DNA of 64,000 nt from Acinetobacter brisouioides (GTDB taxonomy: Bacteria > Pseudomonadota > Gammaproteobacteria > Pseudomonadales > Moraxellaceae), in contig NZ_SJNX01000007.1 in assembly GCF_004331075.1 (NCBI RefSeq), forward strand, positions 124,001 to 188,000, written 5' to 3'. This document shows, one piece after another, positions 22,441 through 30,663 of the stretch. Position 1 is the first letter of the stretch. Every line of letters begins with the position of its first letter. The translations under genes and the position numbers were made by a program. A model generated the notes under the pieces. The model was not told where the DNA came from. It made no database searches and worked only from the letters and a program-made list of their open reading frames with translations.

Positions 22441-23208
22441 TTAGCGGTTTATGCGAAAACCATAGCGCTGGAAAATCGCCAGAGCTTGTACACTGTGGCT
22501 CATAAAACGATAAAACTGTTGGGCTTCAGGATTTTGCTCTCCGACTTTGGTCAGTGCTACAGGGTAAATCACCGCATCATGTGAATTTTCAGGCAGTATC
22601 CCAATAATCTTAACTTTCTGGCTGACCAAAGCATCGGTTTTATAGACAATCCCGACATCACATTCGCCACGCTCGACAAAGGTCAGCGCAGCACGCACAT
22701 CATCTGTACCCACAATCCGACCTTGCAAGCTGTTGAGCCAATTCAGCTTGATCAGACTCTGTTTGGCGTATTTACCGACAGGTACGGACTCCATTTGCCC
22801 TGTACACAGCTTGCCTGAAAAGGCTTGCGCAAAGGCAAAATGACTGCTGGGCTGAAACTTGATATTCAGGTTTTTCGGGCTGATCAGCACCACTTGATTG
22901 CGTAGCAACGGTTTAACATATTGGGCACTGACTTCTTGTTTTTGCAACAAATAGTTCATCCAGTCCTGATCAGCGGAAAATAAAATATCGCTCGATGCAC
23001 CTGCCACGATTTGCTTGGCAAGCGTGGAAGATGCCGCATATACAGGCACGACTTTAGTGCTCGGATGCTGCTGCTGATATAGCTTGGCAATCTCGGTCAC
23101 CGCATTGGTCAGGCTGGCAGCAGCATAGACTTTCACCTCACCCGCAGATACAGCCATACTGATAAATACGCCTGCCAAAGTCATTCCCAGTTGACGTGTA
23201 AAATGCAT
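22441..23208 (-). CDS. modA: Molybdate-binding periplasmic protein
   Basis: A 255-residue binding protein with a signal peptide (MHFTRQLGMTLAGVFISMAVSAGEVKVYAAASLTN; cleavage probably after Ala22). The mature N-terminus KVYAAASLTNAVTEIAKLY supplies the oxyanion-binding Ser, and YAASSTLAKQIVAGASSDILFSADQDWMNYL and VYKTDALVSQKVKIIGILP are typical ModA segments. It delivers molybdate to ModBC. GGGG precedes the ATG. Located 12 bp after moeA in the molybdenum operon. Confidence 0.94.
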   Translation of the reverse strand: MHFTRQLGMTLAGVFISMAVSAGEVKVYAAASLTNAVTEIAKLYQQQHPSTKVVPVYAASSTLAKQIVAGASSDILFSADQDWMNYLLQKQEVSAQYVKPLLRNQVVLISPKNLNIKFQPSSHFAFAQAFSGKLCTGQMESVPVGKYAKQSLIKLNWLNSLQGRIVGTDDVRAALTFVERGECDVGIVYKTDALVSQKVKIIGILPENSHDAVIYPVALTKVGEQNPEAQQFYRFMSHSVQALAIFQRYGFRINR

Positions 23209-23220
23209 GTGTATTATCCC

Positions 23221-24450
23221 CTAATCCAGATAAATGCCGTTGAGTAATGTGCCTGCACTCAGCACCGTATCGGCAGGAACTCGCAGCAAAAAATTACTCT
23301 CGAATAAATTGCTGAGCATGTGCGACTGCTGTTTTTTCAAAGCAGTCACCTGTAATTGACCCTGTTGAATTTCAGCTGACATTCTTAAAAAACGCTCACG
23401 GCGATCTGGTTTAAGATCATGTTGCAGCACCGCGCTAACCCATGCAGGTGCAATGCTTTGCCCTGCCAGTCCACGCAGCACACTGCTGACATAGACTTGC
23501 AACGCCACATATACCGCCGCAGGATTGCCCGGTAATCCAAGTAAATAACAGCAGCGCTCTGCTGATTGTGAATGGGCGAAAAACATTGGTTTACCTGGTT
23601 TTTGTTTGACCTTCCAGAACACCTGCTGAAAACCCAAGTTCAGTGCCACAGGTCGGACAAAATCATAATCACCGACTGACACACCACCAGTGGTAATGAT
23701 CAGATCAAAACGGGATTGTAGATCTTGCAGCAACTCAGTCAGTGCGGTTTCTTGATCCGCCACCAAGAAAAATTCTGCATCTAAGCGATGTTGCTGACAC
23801 CATGCTTTGAGCATTGGGGTATTGGCATCGAAAATTTTGCCTTGCTGTAATTCATCGACATGGCTGGCCACTTCATCGCCCGTGACCACCACCGCAATTT
23901 TGGCTTGGCGATAAACGCTGACCTGCTGCACCCCTGCCATACACAGCGCCGCGATTGCACCAACACTTAGCCGCTGTCCCTGAGTGGCAAGCACTTGCCC
24001 TGCCTGCACTTCTTCGCCTGCATCACGAATATCAGCATGCTTCGCCAGATCGTCGGTCAGTTCAATCTGTTGTTCCACGTGGAGCTGTACAATTTCCTGA
24101 CGCGCCACCGTGGTAGTGCCTTCGGGAATTTTGCCGCCTGTAAAAATCCGTACCGCTTGCCCTGCTTGCAGCAGCACATCACTGACTTGTCCTGCGCGGA
24201 CTTCACCGATGACCTGAAAGCATTGCCCTGCATCAATCGGATGCTGTGCGGCAGCCAGCGCATAACCATCCACTGCACTTTGGGAAAAAATCGGCAATGC
24301 CACAGGGGCATGCACATCCTCTACCAAAACGCGCTGCAATGCCTGCTCGACAGATACAGGCTCACGACCCAACGGCTGAACGGTTTGTGCAATCAGTGCC
24401 AATGCCTGATCAATCGAAATCAGTCCATGTTCTGCACCGCAGCCACTCAT
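23221..24450 (-). CDS. moeA: Molybdopterin molybdenumtransferase
   Basis: A 409-residue MoeA. It inserts molybdate into adenylylated molybdopterin. Motifs: LPIFSQSAVDGYAL (domain III start), ILQAGQAVRIFTGGKIPEGTTTVARQE, ITTGGVSVGDYDFV (the MPT-binding loop shared with MogA) and LLGLPGNPAAVYVALQVYV. Length normal. Its ATG overlaps the moaCB stop as ATGA, with GGAGG upstream, a sign of translational coupling. It also starts with an unusual extra Cys (MSGCGAEHG) of unknown meaning. Confidence 0.93.
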   Translation of the reverse strand: MSGCGAEHGLISIDQALALIAQTVQPLGREPVSVEQALQRVLVEDVHAPVALPIFSQSAVDGYALAAAQHPIDAGQCFQVIGEVRAGQVSDVLLQAGQAVRIFTGGKIPEGTTTVARQEIVQLHVEQQIELTDDLAKHADIRDAGEEVQAGQVLATQGQRLSVGAIAALCMAGVQQVSVYRQAKIAVVVTGDEVASHVDELQQGKIFDANTPMLKAWCQQHRLDAEFFLVADQETALTELLQDLQSRFDLIITTGGVSVGDYDFVRPVALNLGFQQVFWKVKQKPGKPMFFAHSQSAERCCYLLGLPGNPAAVYVALQVYVSSVLRGLAGQSIAPAWVSAVLQHDLKPDRRERFLRMSAEIQQGQLQVTALKKQQSHMLSNLFESNFLLRVPADTVLSAGTLLNGIYLD

Positions 24451-25370
24451 TGATAACCTCCTGCATGTGGGATATTTTTTTGTACATCAAACAGATGCAC
24501 CAATGCAGGTAAAATTGCAGTGAGGGATTCACTCGCACCGCCACGACTGCCCGGTAGGGTAATGACTAAACTGTTGTCAATATAACCCGCCACACCACGT
24601 GACAATGCCGCGTACGGCGTACGTTTTTGCCCAAAGCTGCGTGCTGCTTCCATCAATCCCGGAATTTCACGTTGCAATAAGGGCTGCAAGGTTTCTATGG
24701 TCAAATCTTTCGGGCCTAAGCCTGTACCGCCTACGGTGACAATCAGCGGATAATGATTTTTTTGCTGTTCGATCAAGGCCAGTAACGCAGTAGGATCATC
24801 GGCAATCACCTGATAGGCAATCTCACTAAAATTGGCATCTTCTAGCATCTGCATGACACTTTGCCCTGCGGTGTCGGGCTTTTTGCCCGCAGCAACGGTA
24901 TCGGACAGCACAATCACCGACGCTTGCAGGCTATGTTTTAATTGACGCACAAAATGCGATTTTCCGCCTTTTTTCTTGAGTAATCGGCACTGATCCATCT
25001 GTAAGTCTTCAGGCTCACAGTGCGGTTTCAGCATGTCATACAAGGTCAGTGCCGCGAGACTGGCAGCAGTCAGTGCTTCCATTTCCACGCCTGTCGGCCC
25101 AATAGTTTCCACCGTTGCCACAATGGTCACTGCGGCTTCATGCAGTTCAAATTCCACATCCGCACGGTAAATCGGCAACGGATGACACAGTGGAATCAGC
25201 TCGTCAGTACGTTTCGCCGCCAAAATCCCTGCAATGCGTGCCGTTTTGAGTGCATCACCTTTTTCCGTATTGCCCTGCCGTAAGAGTTCAATACAATGCG
25301 GCGGTGCAGACAGCACCGCTTGAGCTTCTGCAATCCGATAACTCTCGGCTTTCATGGCAACATTTTTCAT
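24447..25370 (-). CDS. moaCB: Fused MoaC-MogA/MoaB molybdopterin biosynthesis protein
   Basis: A 307-residue fusion. Residues about 1-145 are MoaC, cyclic pyranopterin monophosphate synthase (LIPLCHPLPIYRADVEF, ETIGPTGVEMEALTAASLAALTLYDMLKP, and a C-terminal KKGGKS). Residues about 150-307 are a MogA/MoaB-type molybdopterin adenylyltransferase (VIVLSDTVAAGKKPDTAGQSV, LIVTVGGTGLGPKDLTIE, ITLPGSRGGASESL). The pair therefore joins an early and a late step in one chain. The ATG at 25370 (MKNVAMKAESYRIAEA) is preferred to a TTG five codons upstream. Confidence 0.9.
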   Translation of the reverse strand: MKNVAMKAESYRIAEAQAVLSAPPHCIELLRQGNTEKGDALKTARIAGILAAKRTDELIPLCHPLPIYRADVEFELHEAAVTIVATVETIGPTGVEMEALTAASLAALTLYDMLKPHCEPEDLQMDQCRLLKKKGGKSHFVRQLKHSLQASVIVLSDTVAAGKKPDTAGQSVMQMLEDANFSEIAYQVIADDPTALLALIEQQKNHYPLIVTVGGTGLGPKDLTIETLQPLLQREIPGLMEAARSFGQKRTPYAALSRGVAGYIDNSLVITLPGSRGGASESLTAILPALVHLFDVQKNIPHAGGYQ

Positions 25371-25394
25371 GACGATGGTTCTCAAATAAGTCTA

Positions 25395-25886
25395 TTAGTT
25401 ATGTGAATGTTTGTGGGAATGCGAATGACCTGAATGCTCATGTTCCTCGGCACTATAGTCTTTACGAATACAGCAACCTGTCACAAACTGACTGCTACCA
25501 TCACTATAAAATTCTTCTTTCCACACAGGCACTTCATGCTTGACCCGTTCCACCGCTTCTTCACATGCAGCAAAAGCTTCACGGCGGTGTTCCGCATAGG
25601 CCAGTGCAATAATAGCCGTACCACCAATGCCAAGTTTGCCGACACGATGCACCACCCGAACATACTGCACCGCATATTTGGCTTGCACTTCCTGTTCAAT
25701 CTGCCGAATCATTTTTTCAGCCAAAGGTGCATAAGCGGTATAACACAGCGCATCGACTGAGCGCCCTGCATGGTGATTGCGTACCACGCCAATAAAACTG
25801 CCAATTCCGCCACACGCTGGAAAGTCTGCAATCGGAGCGAAACAATCGAGGCTTAAATCCTGATTCTGAATTCGGGAAAAATCCAT
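25395..25886 (-). CDS. moaE: Molybdopterin synthase large subunit with His-rich tail
   Basis: A 163-residue MoaE, which with MoaD converts cyclic pyranopterin monophosphate to molybdopterin. Typical blocks: GAIGSFIGVVRNH-like GIGSFIGVVRNHHAGRSVDALCYTAY, RVVHRVGKLGIGGTAIIALAYAEHRREAFAACEEAVERVKHEVPVWKEEFYSDGS (with the catalytic Lys residues). The last 17 residues (EEHEHSGHSHSHKHSHN) are a His-rich extension not found in the roughly 150-residue Escherichia coli protein. It starts 2 bp after moaD. Confidence 0.92.
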   Translation of the reverse strand: MDFSRIQNQDLSLDCFAPIADFPACGGIGSFIGVVRNHHAGRSVDALCYTAYAPLAEKMIRQIEQEVQAKYAVQYVRVVHRVGKLGIGGTAIIALAYAEHRREAFAACEEAVERVKHEVPVWKEEFYSDGSSQFVTGCCIRKDYSAEEHEHSGHSHSHKHSHN

Positions 25887-25888
25887 AT

Positions 25889-26140
25889 TTATCCTCCCGC
25901 CACAGGTGACAACAACACCAAAGAGCTGTCTGTATTTAAAGCATCCTGACGCGACACCAAACGGTCAGCAATAGCACAAGCACATTGCTGAATCGCGGCC
26001 TGTGCCTGCGGATACTGCTGCGTGAGTTGCTCAAGCACTGCTGCAATGTGTATAGGCGTATCGAACTCAAGCTGAAGATCGCTCGGCAGCCAGCGCGTCA
26101 CTGCGCCAAAACCTTCAATCTGTACCGAAAATTTTTGCAT
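25889..26140 (-). CDS. moaD: Molybdopterin synthase sulfur-carrier subunit
   Basis: An 83-residue ubiquitin-like protein ending in SLVLLSPVAGG. The terminal Gly-Gly is adenylylated and thiocarboxylated to donate sulfur in MoaE. Length and ending are diagnostic for MoaD. It begins 1 bp after the moaA stop and ends 2 bp before moaE. No moeB gene, the activating enzyme, is in this window. Confidence 0.92.
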   Translation of the reverse strand: MQKFSVQIEGFGAVTRWLPSDLQLEFDTPIHIAAVLEQLTQQYPQAQAAIQQCACAIADRLVSRQDALNTDSSLVLLSPVAGG

Positions 26141-26141
26141 G

Positions 26142-27149
26142 TTAGCCTCCTAGCATATGCATACTGATTTTTCGAGGGGCATGCGCTTGGGCATGAATGG
26201 CATGAAAACCTGATTTCTTGTGCCAGATATATTCGGCAACACGTTGCTGTAGGTTGGCGATTGCCAATGCAGGATCAGCTGTCAAACCTTGAATATCGGA
26301 CTTGAGCGCAATGCCTTGCGGTGCAAATAAACAGTTATACAGCTCACCCTGAGCCGTTAGGCGAATACGGTCACATTGCCCACAAAAAGCATGGCTAATG
26401 GTGGAAATAATCCCCACATCATAAGTTTGGTCTAAAAGGTAGATTCGTGCAGGCGATTGGTCTTGTGGCAAAGCTTCAATCTGATAATGTGGTGCAAGCT
26501 GTTGCAAAATCTGCTGCTCGGTCACCACCTGCTGCTTTTGCCACTGCGCATCACCATCCAGCGGCATATATTCAATAAAGCGTAGCGGCAGTTGCTGCTG
26601 CTGTGCCCACGCCACCAGTGGCAAGATTTGTGAATCGTTGATGCCCTGCATCAGCACGGTGTTGATTTTAATCGACAGCCCTGCCTGCTGTGCCGCAGCA
26701 ATGCCTGCCAATACAGGCGCAAGCTCACGCTGGGTCAACTGTTGAAAAAGCGCTGGATCAAGACTGTCCAGACTGATATTGAGATCATCTAGACCTGCCT
26801 GTTTTAAGGCATCGGCATATTTGGGCAAATAATGCCCGTTGCTGGTCATAGCAATGCGTTTTAAACCCAGTGCACGCAGAGATTGTAATTGTTCTATAAA
26901 ATGCACCACGCCCTGACGCATCAACGGTTCGCCGCCTGTTATGCGCAGGCTGTCGATGCCACGTTCAACCATAAACTGGCAAAACGCATATAGGTCTTCA
27001 AAGCTAAGTAAGCTGTGCTTGTCCATCCATTCGGGATGCTCTGGCATGCAATACAGGCACTTGAAATTACAGCGATCGGTCACTGAAATTCTCAGTTTGC
27101 GTTTTTGGCGACCGAACTGGTCAATCCATGAACTGGCAGGCTGCATCAT
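26142..27149 (-). CDS. moaA: GTP 3',8-cyclase (radical SAM)
   Basis: A 335-residue radical SAM enzyme that starts molybdenum cofactor synthesis from GTP. The SAM cluster motif is DRCNFKCLYC (Cys 27, 31, 34), the second GTP-side cluster is CGQCDRIRLTAQGELYNC, and the C-terminus ends in Gly-Gly, which is needed for activity in studied MoaA. The start at 27149 (MMQPASSWIDQFGRQ) has GGAG about ten bases upstream; an in-frame extension of 21 residues is unlikely. 106 bp separate it from mobA, enough for an internal promoter. Confidence 0.94.
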   Translation of the reverse strand: MMQPASSWIDQFGRQKRKLRISVTDRCNFKCLYCMPEHPEWMDKHSLLSFEDLYAFCQFMVERGIDSLRITGGEPLMRQGVVHFIEQLQSLRALGLKRIAMTSNGHYLPKYADALKQAGLDDLNISLDSLDPALFQQLTQRELAPVLAGIAAAQQAGLSIKINTVLMQGINDSQILPLVAWAQQQQLPLRFIEYMPLDGDAQWQKQQVVTEQQILQQLAPHYQIEALPQDQSPARIYLLDQTYDVGIISTISHAFCGQCDRIRLTAQGELYNCLFAPQGIALKSDIQGLTADPALAIANLQQRVAEYIWHKKSGFHAIHAQAHAPRKISMHMLGG

Positions 27150-27255
27150 GCACGGATCACTCCAAGCGTTTAAAAAAAGGAAGATAGGCAAATCGGGCAA
27201 AGCCCAGCGCATCTTTTATGATCTGTATTGATGCAAGAAATATTCCAACTCTGCA

Positions 27256-27870
27256 CTAAAGCAATACATTCAACTGTTTATATTGTTGTAATTCGTCGAA
27301 TGAATTAATACTGTGAAAAATCAGTGCATGTTTGCGGAACTTGACTGCCTGTGCATGCATCAATTTAAAGCATTTTTTCAGGCTTAATTCACCTTGCTCA
27401 ATCTGGGCGTTCAACACAGGTAAGCTACTGCGTTTCAGCAAGCAAAATGGATACAGCGCCGCGCCATTGATTTCCACATAAGCTACGTCGGCTTCAGGGT
27501 GCTGCACCAGTGTCTGATGCAGTTTTCTGAGTACCGATTTAGGCAAATAGGTGACATCGCAAGGCACACACAGCACATAGTCGGCTTGGACATGTCGCCA
27601 TGCACTTTTCAGCCCCATCAACGGGCCTAAAAAACCCGATTCATCGTCCTGAAAACTGCGGATATTCGGCACCACATGCTGATAAATACGATGGTCGCGG
27701 TTGCTGTTAATCCACTGCTGCTGCACCTTGCCCCGAAAATGCTGCGAGATTTTTAACAGTTGAATTTGCTTGTCAAAACACTGCAATAACTTGTTTAAGC
27801 CTTGCATACGGCGGGCTTGTCCACCCGCCAAAATCACTAGATCGGTGACGGGGTCATGTGCATCAGTCAT
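27256..27870 (-). CDS. mobA: Molybdenum cofactor guanylyltransferase
   Basis: A 204-residue nucleotidyltransferase. The GTP-binding signature LVILAGGQARRMQGLNK and VLCVPCDVTYLPKSVL match MobA, which joins GMP to molybdopterin to make the bis-MGD cofactor used by NasA, encoded by the preceding gene. It is somewhat divergent from the Escherichia coli type (GGQARRMQG instead of GGKARRMGG). Start at 27870 has AGGAG; the start overlaps the nasA stop by 8 bp, suggesting translational coupling to its client enzyme. Confidence 0.87.
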   Translation of the reverse strand: MTDAHDPVTDLVILAGGQARRMQGLNKLLQCFDKQIQLLKISQHFRGKVQQQWINSNRDHRIYQHVVPNIRSFQDDESGFLGPLMGLKSAWRHVQADYVLCVPCDVTYLPKSVLRKLHQTLVQHPEADVAYVEINGAALYPFCLLKRSSLPVLNAQIEQGELSLKKCFKLMHAQAVKFRKHALIFHSINSFDELQQYKQLNVLL

Positions 27871-30631
27871 GGGCAAGCTCCTGTTGGCAAGATTGAATTA
27901 AGCCACGAATTTCAGGCAGGCACGAACCACAATTGCCGCCTGCTTTTAAGCAAGCCGTCACCTGTTTCTCATGGGTGATGTTTTGGGTTTTTATTGTTTC
28001 AAGAATGCGATTTTTTCCAACTTTAAAACAGCTACACACCAGTGGGCCTTCACTGCTGCCCGCATTCATCGGCGCTGCTGCCAGCAAGGCTTTGCGGTGC
28101 GTGGCACTCAAACGCTCGCGTTTAAACAGGCTGGCAATCCATGCCCGATCAGGCAGAAAAGCTTTGTCGGCAATGTACAAACACGCCACCAGACGGTTGT
28201 CTTTAAGCACCACGATATGACACAAATGCTGGCTCTGGTCTTTGAGATCCAGCCACTCCAGACTGTCATCATCAAAATTCAGTAATGCCTTGATGTTACT
28301 GGTGATGCCATTAAAGCTTTGTCGCCCTGCCAGCTCATATTGCGCGGCATACGGCGTGGTGACTTTGTTCCACCAGCTCATTGACTGAATCGCCTCACGC
28401 ACTTGGGCGTGATATTCCTCACGAATAAAACACACACCCTGCCAGCGACTATGAAATGGCTGCACCATCACAGGGGTATGTTTAAATTCAGGTTCACCCG
28501 AAATCGCATCCACCACAGGGTTGACCACCTTGCCAATCCGCGCATCGGAGGCGAACTGCTCAGTCCAGTGAATCGGCGCAAAAATCTGCCCACGGCGCAC
28601 ACCTTGCGAGAACTGTGCCCGCAACACACACTTGCCCCAGGTTGAAAACACTTCGACCAAACCCTGCTCGGCAATCCCGTATTTCAGCGCATCTTGCGGG
28701 TGAATTTCACAAAAGGCTTCGGCACGGTGATTCGCCAATGCAGGTGCCAATCCTGTGCGAGTCATGGTATGCCACTGATCACGGATGCGCCCCGTATTTA
28801 AAATCAGTGGATAGTCAGCATTCACCGCATTCACAGGCGCAACAGGTGCAGTTGCGACAAATTTGGCTTTGCCCGATGCAAAGCTAAACTGCCCCTGTGC
28901 AAACAGGCGTTCACACGGTTGCGACTGCTGCCACACAGGCCACTGGATCGGTTGCAATTGCTGATAATCTTCAGCGCTGAGTTCGCTCAGCCCTGCCAAG
29001 TTAAAGTAGCGGAAGGTACTGCACTGCGCGCGTCCTGCCAAATCACTGTTTTGGTAGGCTGAAAGCTGTGCGTGCTCAAGGAAAATCTCATGCGAAGATT
29101 GAAAATCGAAGCCTGAAAAACCCATTTTCTGTGCCACTTGCGCCACTGCCCACCAGTCAGCTTTGGTTTGCGCAGGCGCAGCTAAAAATGCGCGTTGCCG
29201 TGAAATACGACGCTCGGAGTTGGTCACCGTGCCATCTTTTTCGCCCCAACCCAACGCAGGCAACAAAATATCGGCATATTGAGTGGTGTCGGTGTCTTGG
29301 CAAATATCCGACACCACCACAAATTCGCATTTTTCTAAAGCGCGTTTGACCTGATCGGCATTTGGCAGACTGACCACAGGGTTGGTCGCCATAATCCACA
29401 AGGCTTTGATTTTGCCCTGCTCGACGGCTTCAAACAAATCCACCGCTTTTAAGCCTGCCTTAGTGGCTATTTTCGGGCTTTGCCAAAACTGTTGAACCAG
29501 TTGTTGATGCTCAGCGTTATCGACATCCAAGTGCGCTGCCAGCATATTGGCCAGCCCGCCAACTTCACGTCCGCCCATGGCATTCGGCTGCCCTGTCATG
29601 GAAAATGGGGCTGCGCCTGTACGTCCGATTTTCCCTGTCAGCAAATGACAGTTAATAATCGCATTGGCTTTATTCACGCCTTGCGAGGACTGGTTCACGC
29701 CCATGGAAAACAGGCTCATGACCTGTGAAGTTTGCGAAAATTTTTCAAAAAATAGCTGCAACTTGTCCAGTTGGATGCCTGTGCGCTGCGCCAGTTCAGC
29801 TAAATCCGACTCGCCCAGACTGGCTTGCAAAGCAGCATCCAGATTGTCGGTATAACGCTCGACAAAACTGTGGTCGGCATAGCCATGTTGATGCAGATAC
29901 TGCAATAAACCATTGAACAGGCTGACATCTTGCCCCGGTAAAATCGGCAGATGTAAATCTGCCTGCTCACAGGTGGCGGTAAAGCGCGGATCAATCACCA
30001 CCACAAACAGATCACGTTCGGCTTTGGCTTGCATGATGCGTTGATACAGCACAGGGTGACACCATGCAGTGTTTGAACCAACTAGCACCACCATTTTGGT
30101 CTGTTCAAAATCGACATAGCTGGCAGGCACAAGGTCTTCGCCAAAACTGCGTTTGTGTGCTGCCACCGCCGAGGACATGCACAGGCGCGAATTGGTGTCG
30201 ATATTGGCGGTGCCCAAGTAACCTTTGACGAATTTGTTGACCACATAATAGTCTTCGGTCAGCAATTGCCCTGAGACATAAAAGGCAACGCTGTCTGCTC
30301 CATACTGGTCAATACTGTCCTGAAAACGCTCGGCAATCTGACTCAGGGCCTCATCCCAACTGCTACGGCGGCGTGCAGCTTGACGTCCCTGCATTGGCTC
30401 AAGCACACGGGTCTGCAAACCCAGTGTATCGGCCAAATGACTGCCTTTAATACACAGACGCCCAAAATTGGATGGATGCTGGGCATCCCCCCGCACCGCC
30501 ACCTGTTGCCCATGTGCAGTTTGAGTCACATCGACCTGCACCCCGCAGCCCACACCACAATATGGGCAGGTGCTAAAAGTGGTCTGGGTGTCACCGTGCT
30601 GAGGCTGTTCTACCATTGCAATGCTATTCAT
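27863..30631 (-). CDS. nasA: Assimilatory nitrate reductase, catalytic subunit
   Basis: A 922-residue molybdopterin oxidoreductase reducing nitrate to nitrite in the cytoplasm. Residues 22-29 carry the N-terminal 4Fe-4S motif (CPYCGVGC, further Cys in GRLCIKGS). MGD-binding segments include GRTGAAPFSMTGQPNAMGGREVGG and DPRFTATCEQADLHLPILPGQD. The C-terminal 60 residues form a BFD-type 2Fe-2S domain (VCSCFKVGKNRI, CLKAGGNCGSC) that receives electrons. No Tat signal. ATG 30631 has GGA upstream; a GTG four codons earlier is possible. Follows the NirD-FAD gene by 32 bp. Confidence 0.93.
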   Translation of the reverse strand: MNSIAMVEQPQHGDTQTTFSTCPYCGVGCGVQVDVTQTAHGQQVAVRGDAQHPSNFGRLCIKGSHLADTLGLQTRVLEPMQGRQAARRRSSWDEALSQIAERFQDSIDQYGADSVAFYVSGQLLTEDYYVVNKFVKGYLGTANIDTNSRLCMSSAVAAHKRSFGEDLVPASYVDFEQTKMVVLVGSNTAWCHPVLYQRIMQAKAERDLFVVVIDPRFTATCEQADLHLPILPGQDVSLFNGLLQYLHQHGYADHSFVERYTDNLDAALQASLGESDLAELAQRTGIQLDKLQLFFEKFSQTSQVMSLFSMGVNQSSQGVNKANAIINCHLLTGKIGRTGAAPFSMTGQPNAMGGREVGGLANMLAAHLDVDNAEHQQLVQQFWQSPKIATKAGLKAVDLFEAVEQGKIKALWIMATNPVVSLPNADQVKRALEKCEFVVVSDICQDTDTTQYADILLPALGWGEKDGTVTNSERRISRQRAFLAAPAQTKADWWAVAQVAQKMGFSGFDFQSSHEIFLEHAQLSAYQNSDLAGRAQCSTFRYFNLAGLSELSAEDYQQLQPIQWPVWQQSQPCERLFAQGQFSFASGKAKFVATAPVAPVNAVNADYPLILNTGRIRDQWHTMTRTGLAPALANHRAEAFCEIHPQDALKYGIAEQGLVEVFSTWGKCVLRAQFSQGVRRGQIFAPIHWTEQFASDARIGKVVNPVVDAISGEPEFKHTPVMVQPFHSRWQGVCFIREEYHAQVREAIQSMSWWNKVTTPYAAQYELAGRQSFNGITSNIKALLNFDDDSLEWLDLKDQSQHLCHIVVLKDNRLVACLYIADKAFLPDRAWIASLFKRERLSATHRKALLAAAPMNAGSSEGPLVCSCFKVGKNRILETIKTQNITHEKQVTACLKAGGNCGSCLPEIRGLIQSCQQELAHD

Positions 30632-30663
30632 ACCGTGTTCCACGCTGCCAAATCCAGCTTCTG

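Noticed and set aside
27150..27255. Molybdenum-cofactor riboswitch before moaA
   Set aside because: The 106-bp spacer is shorter than that RNA and shows only one small GGGC/GCCC hairpin.
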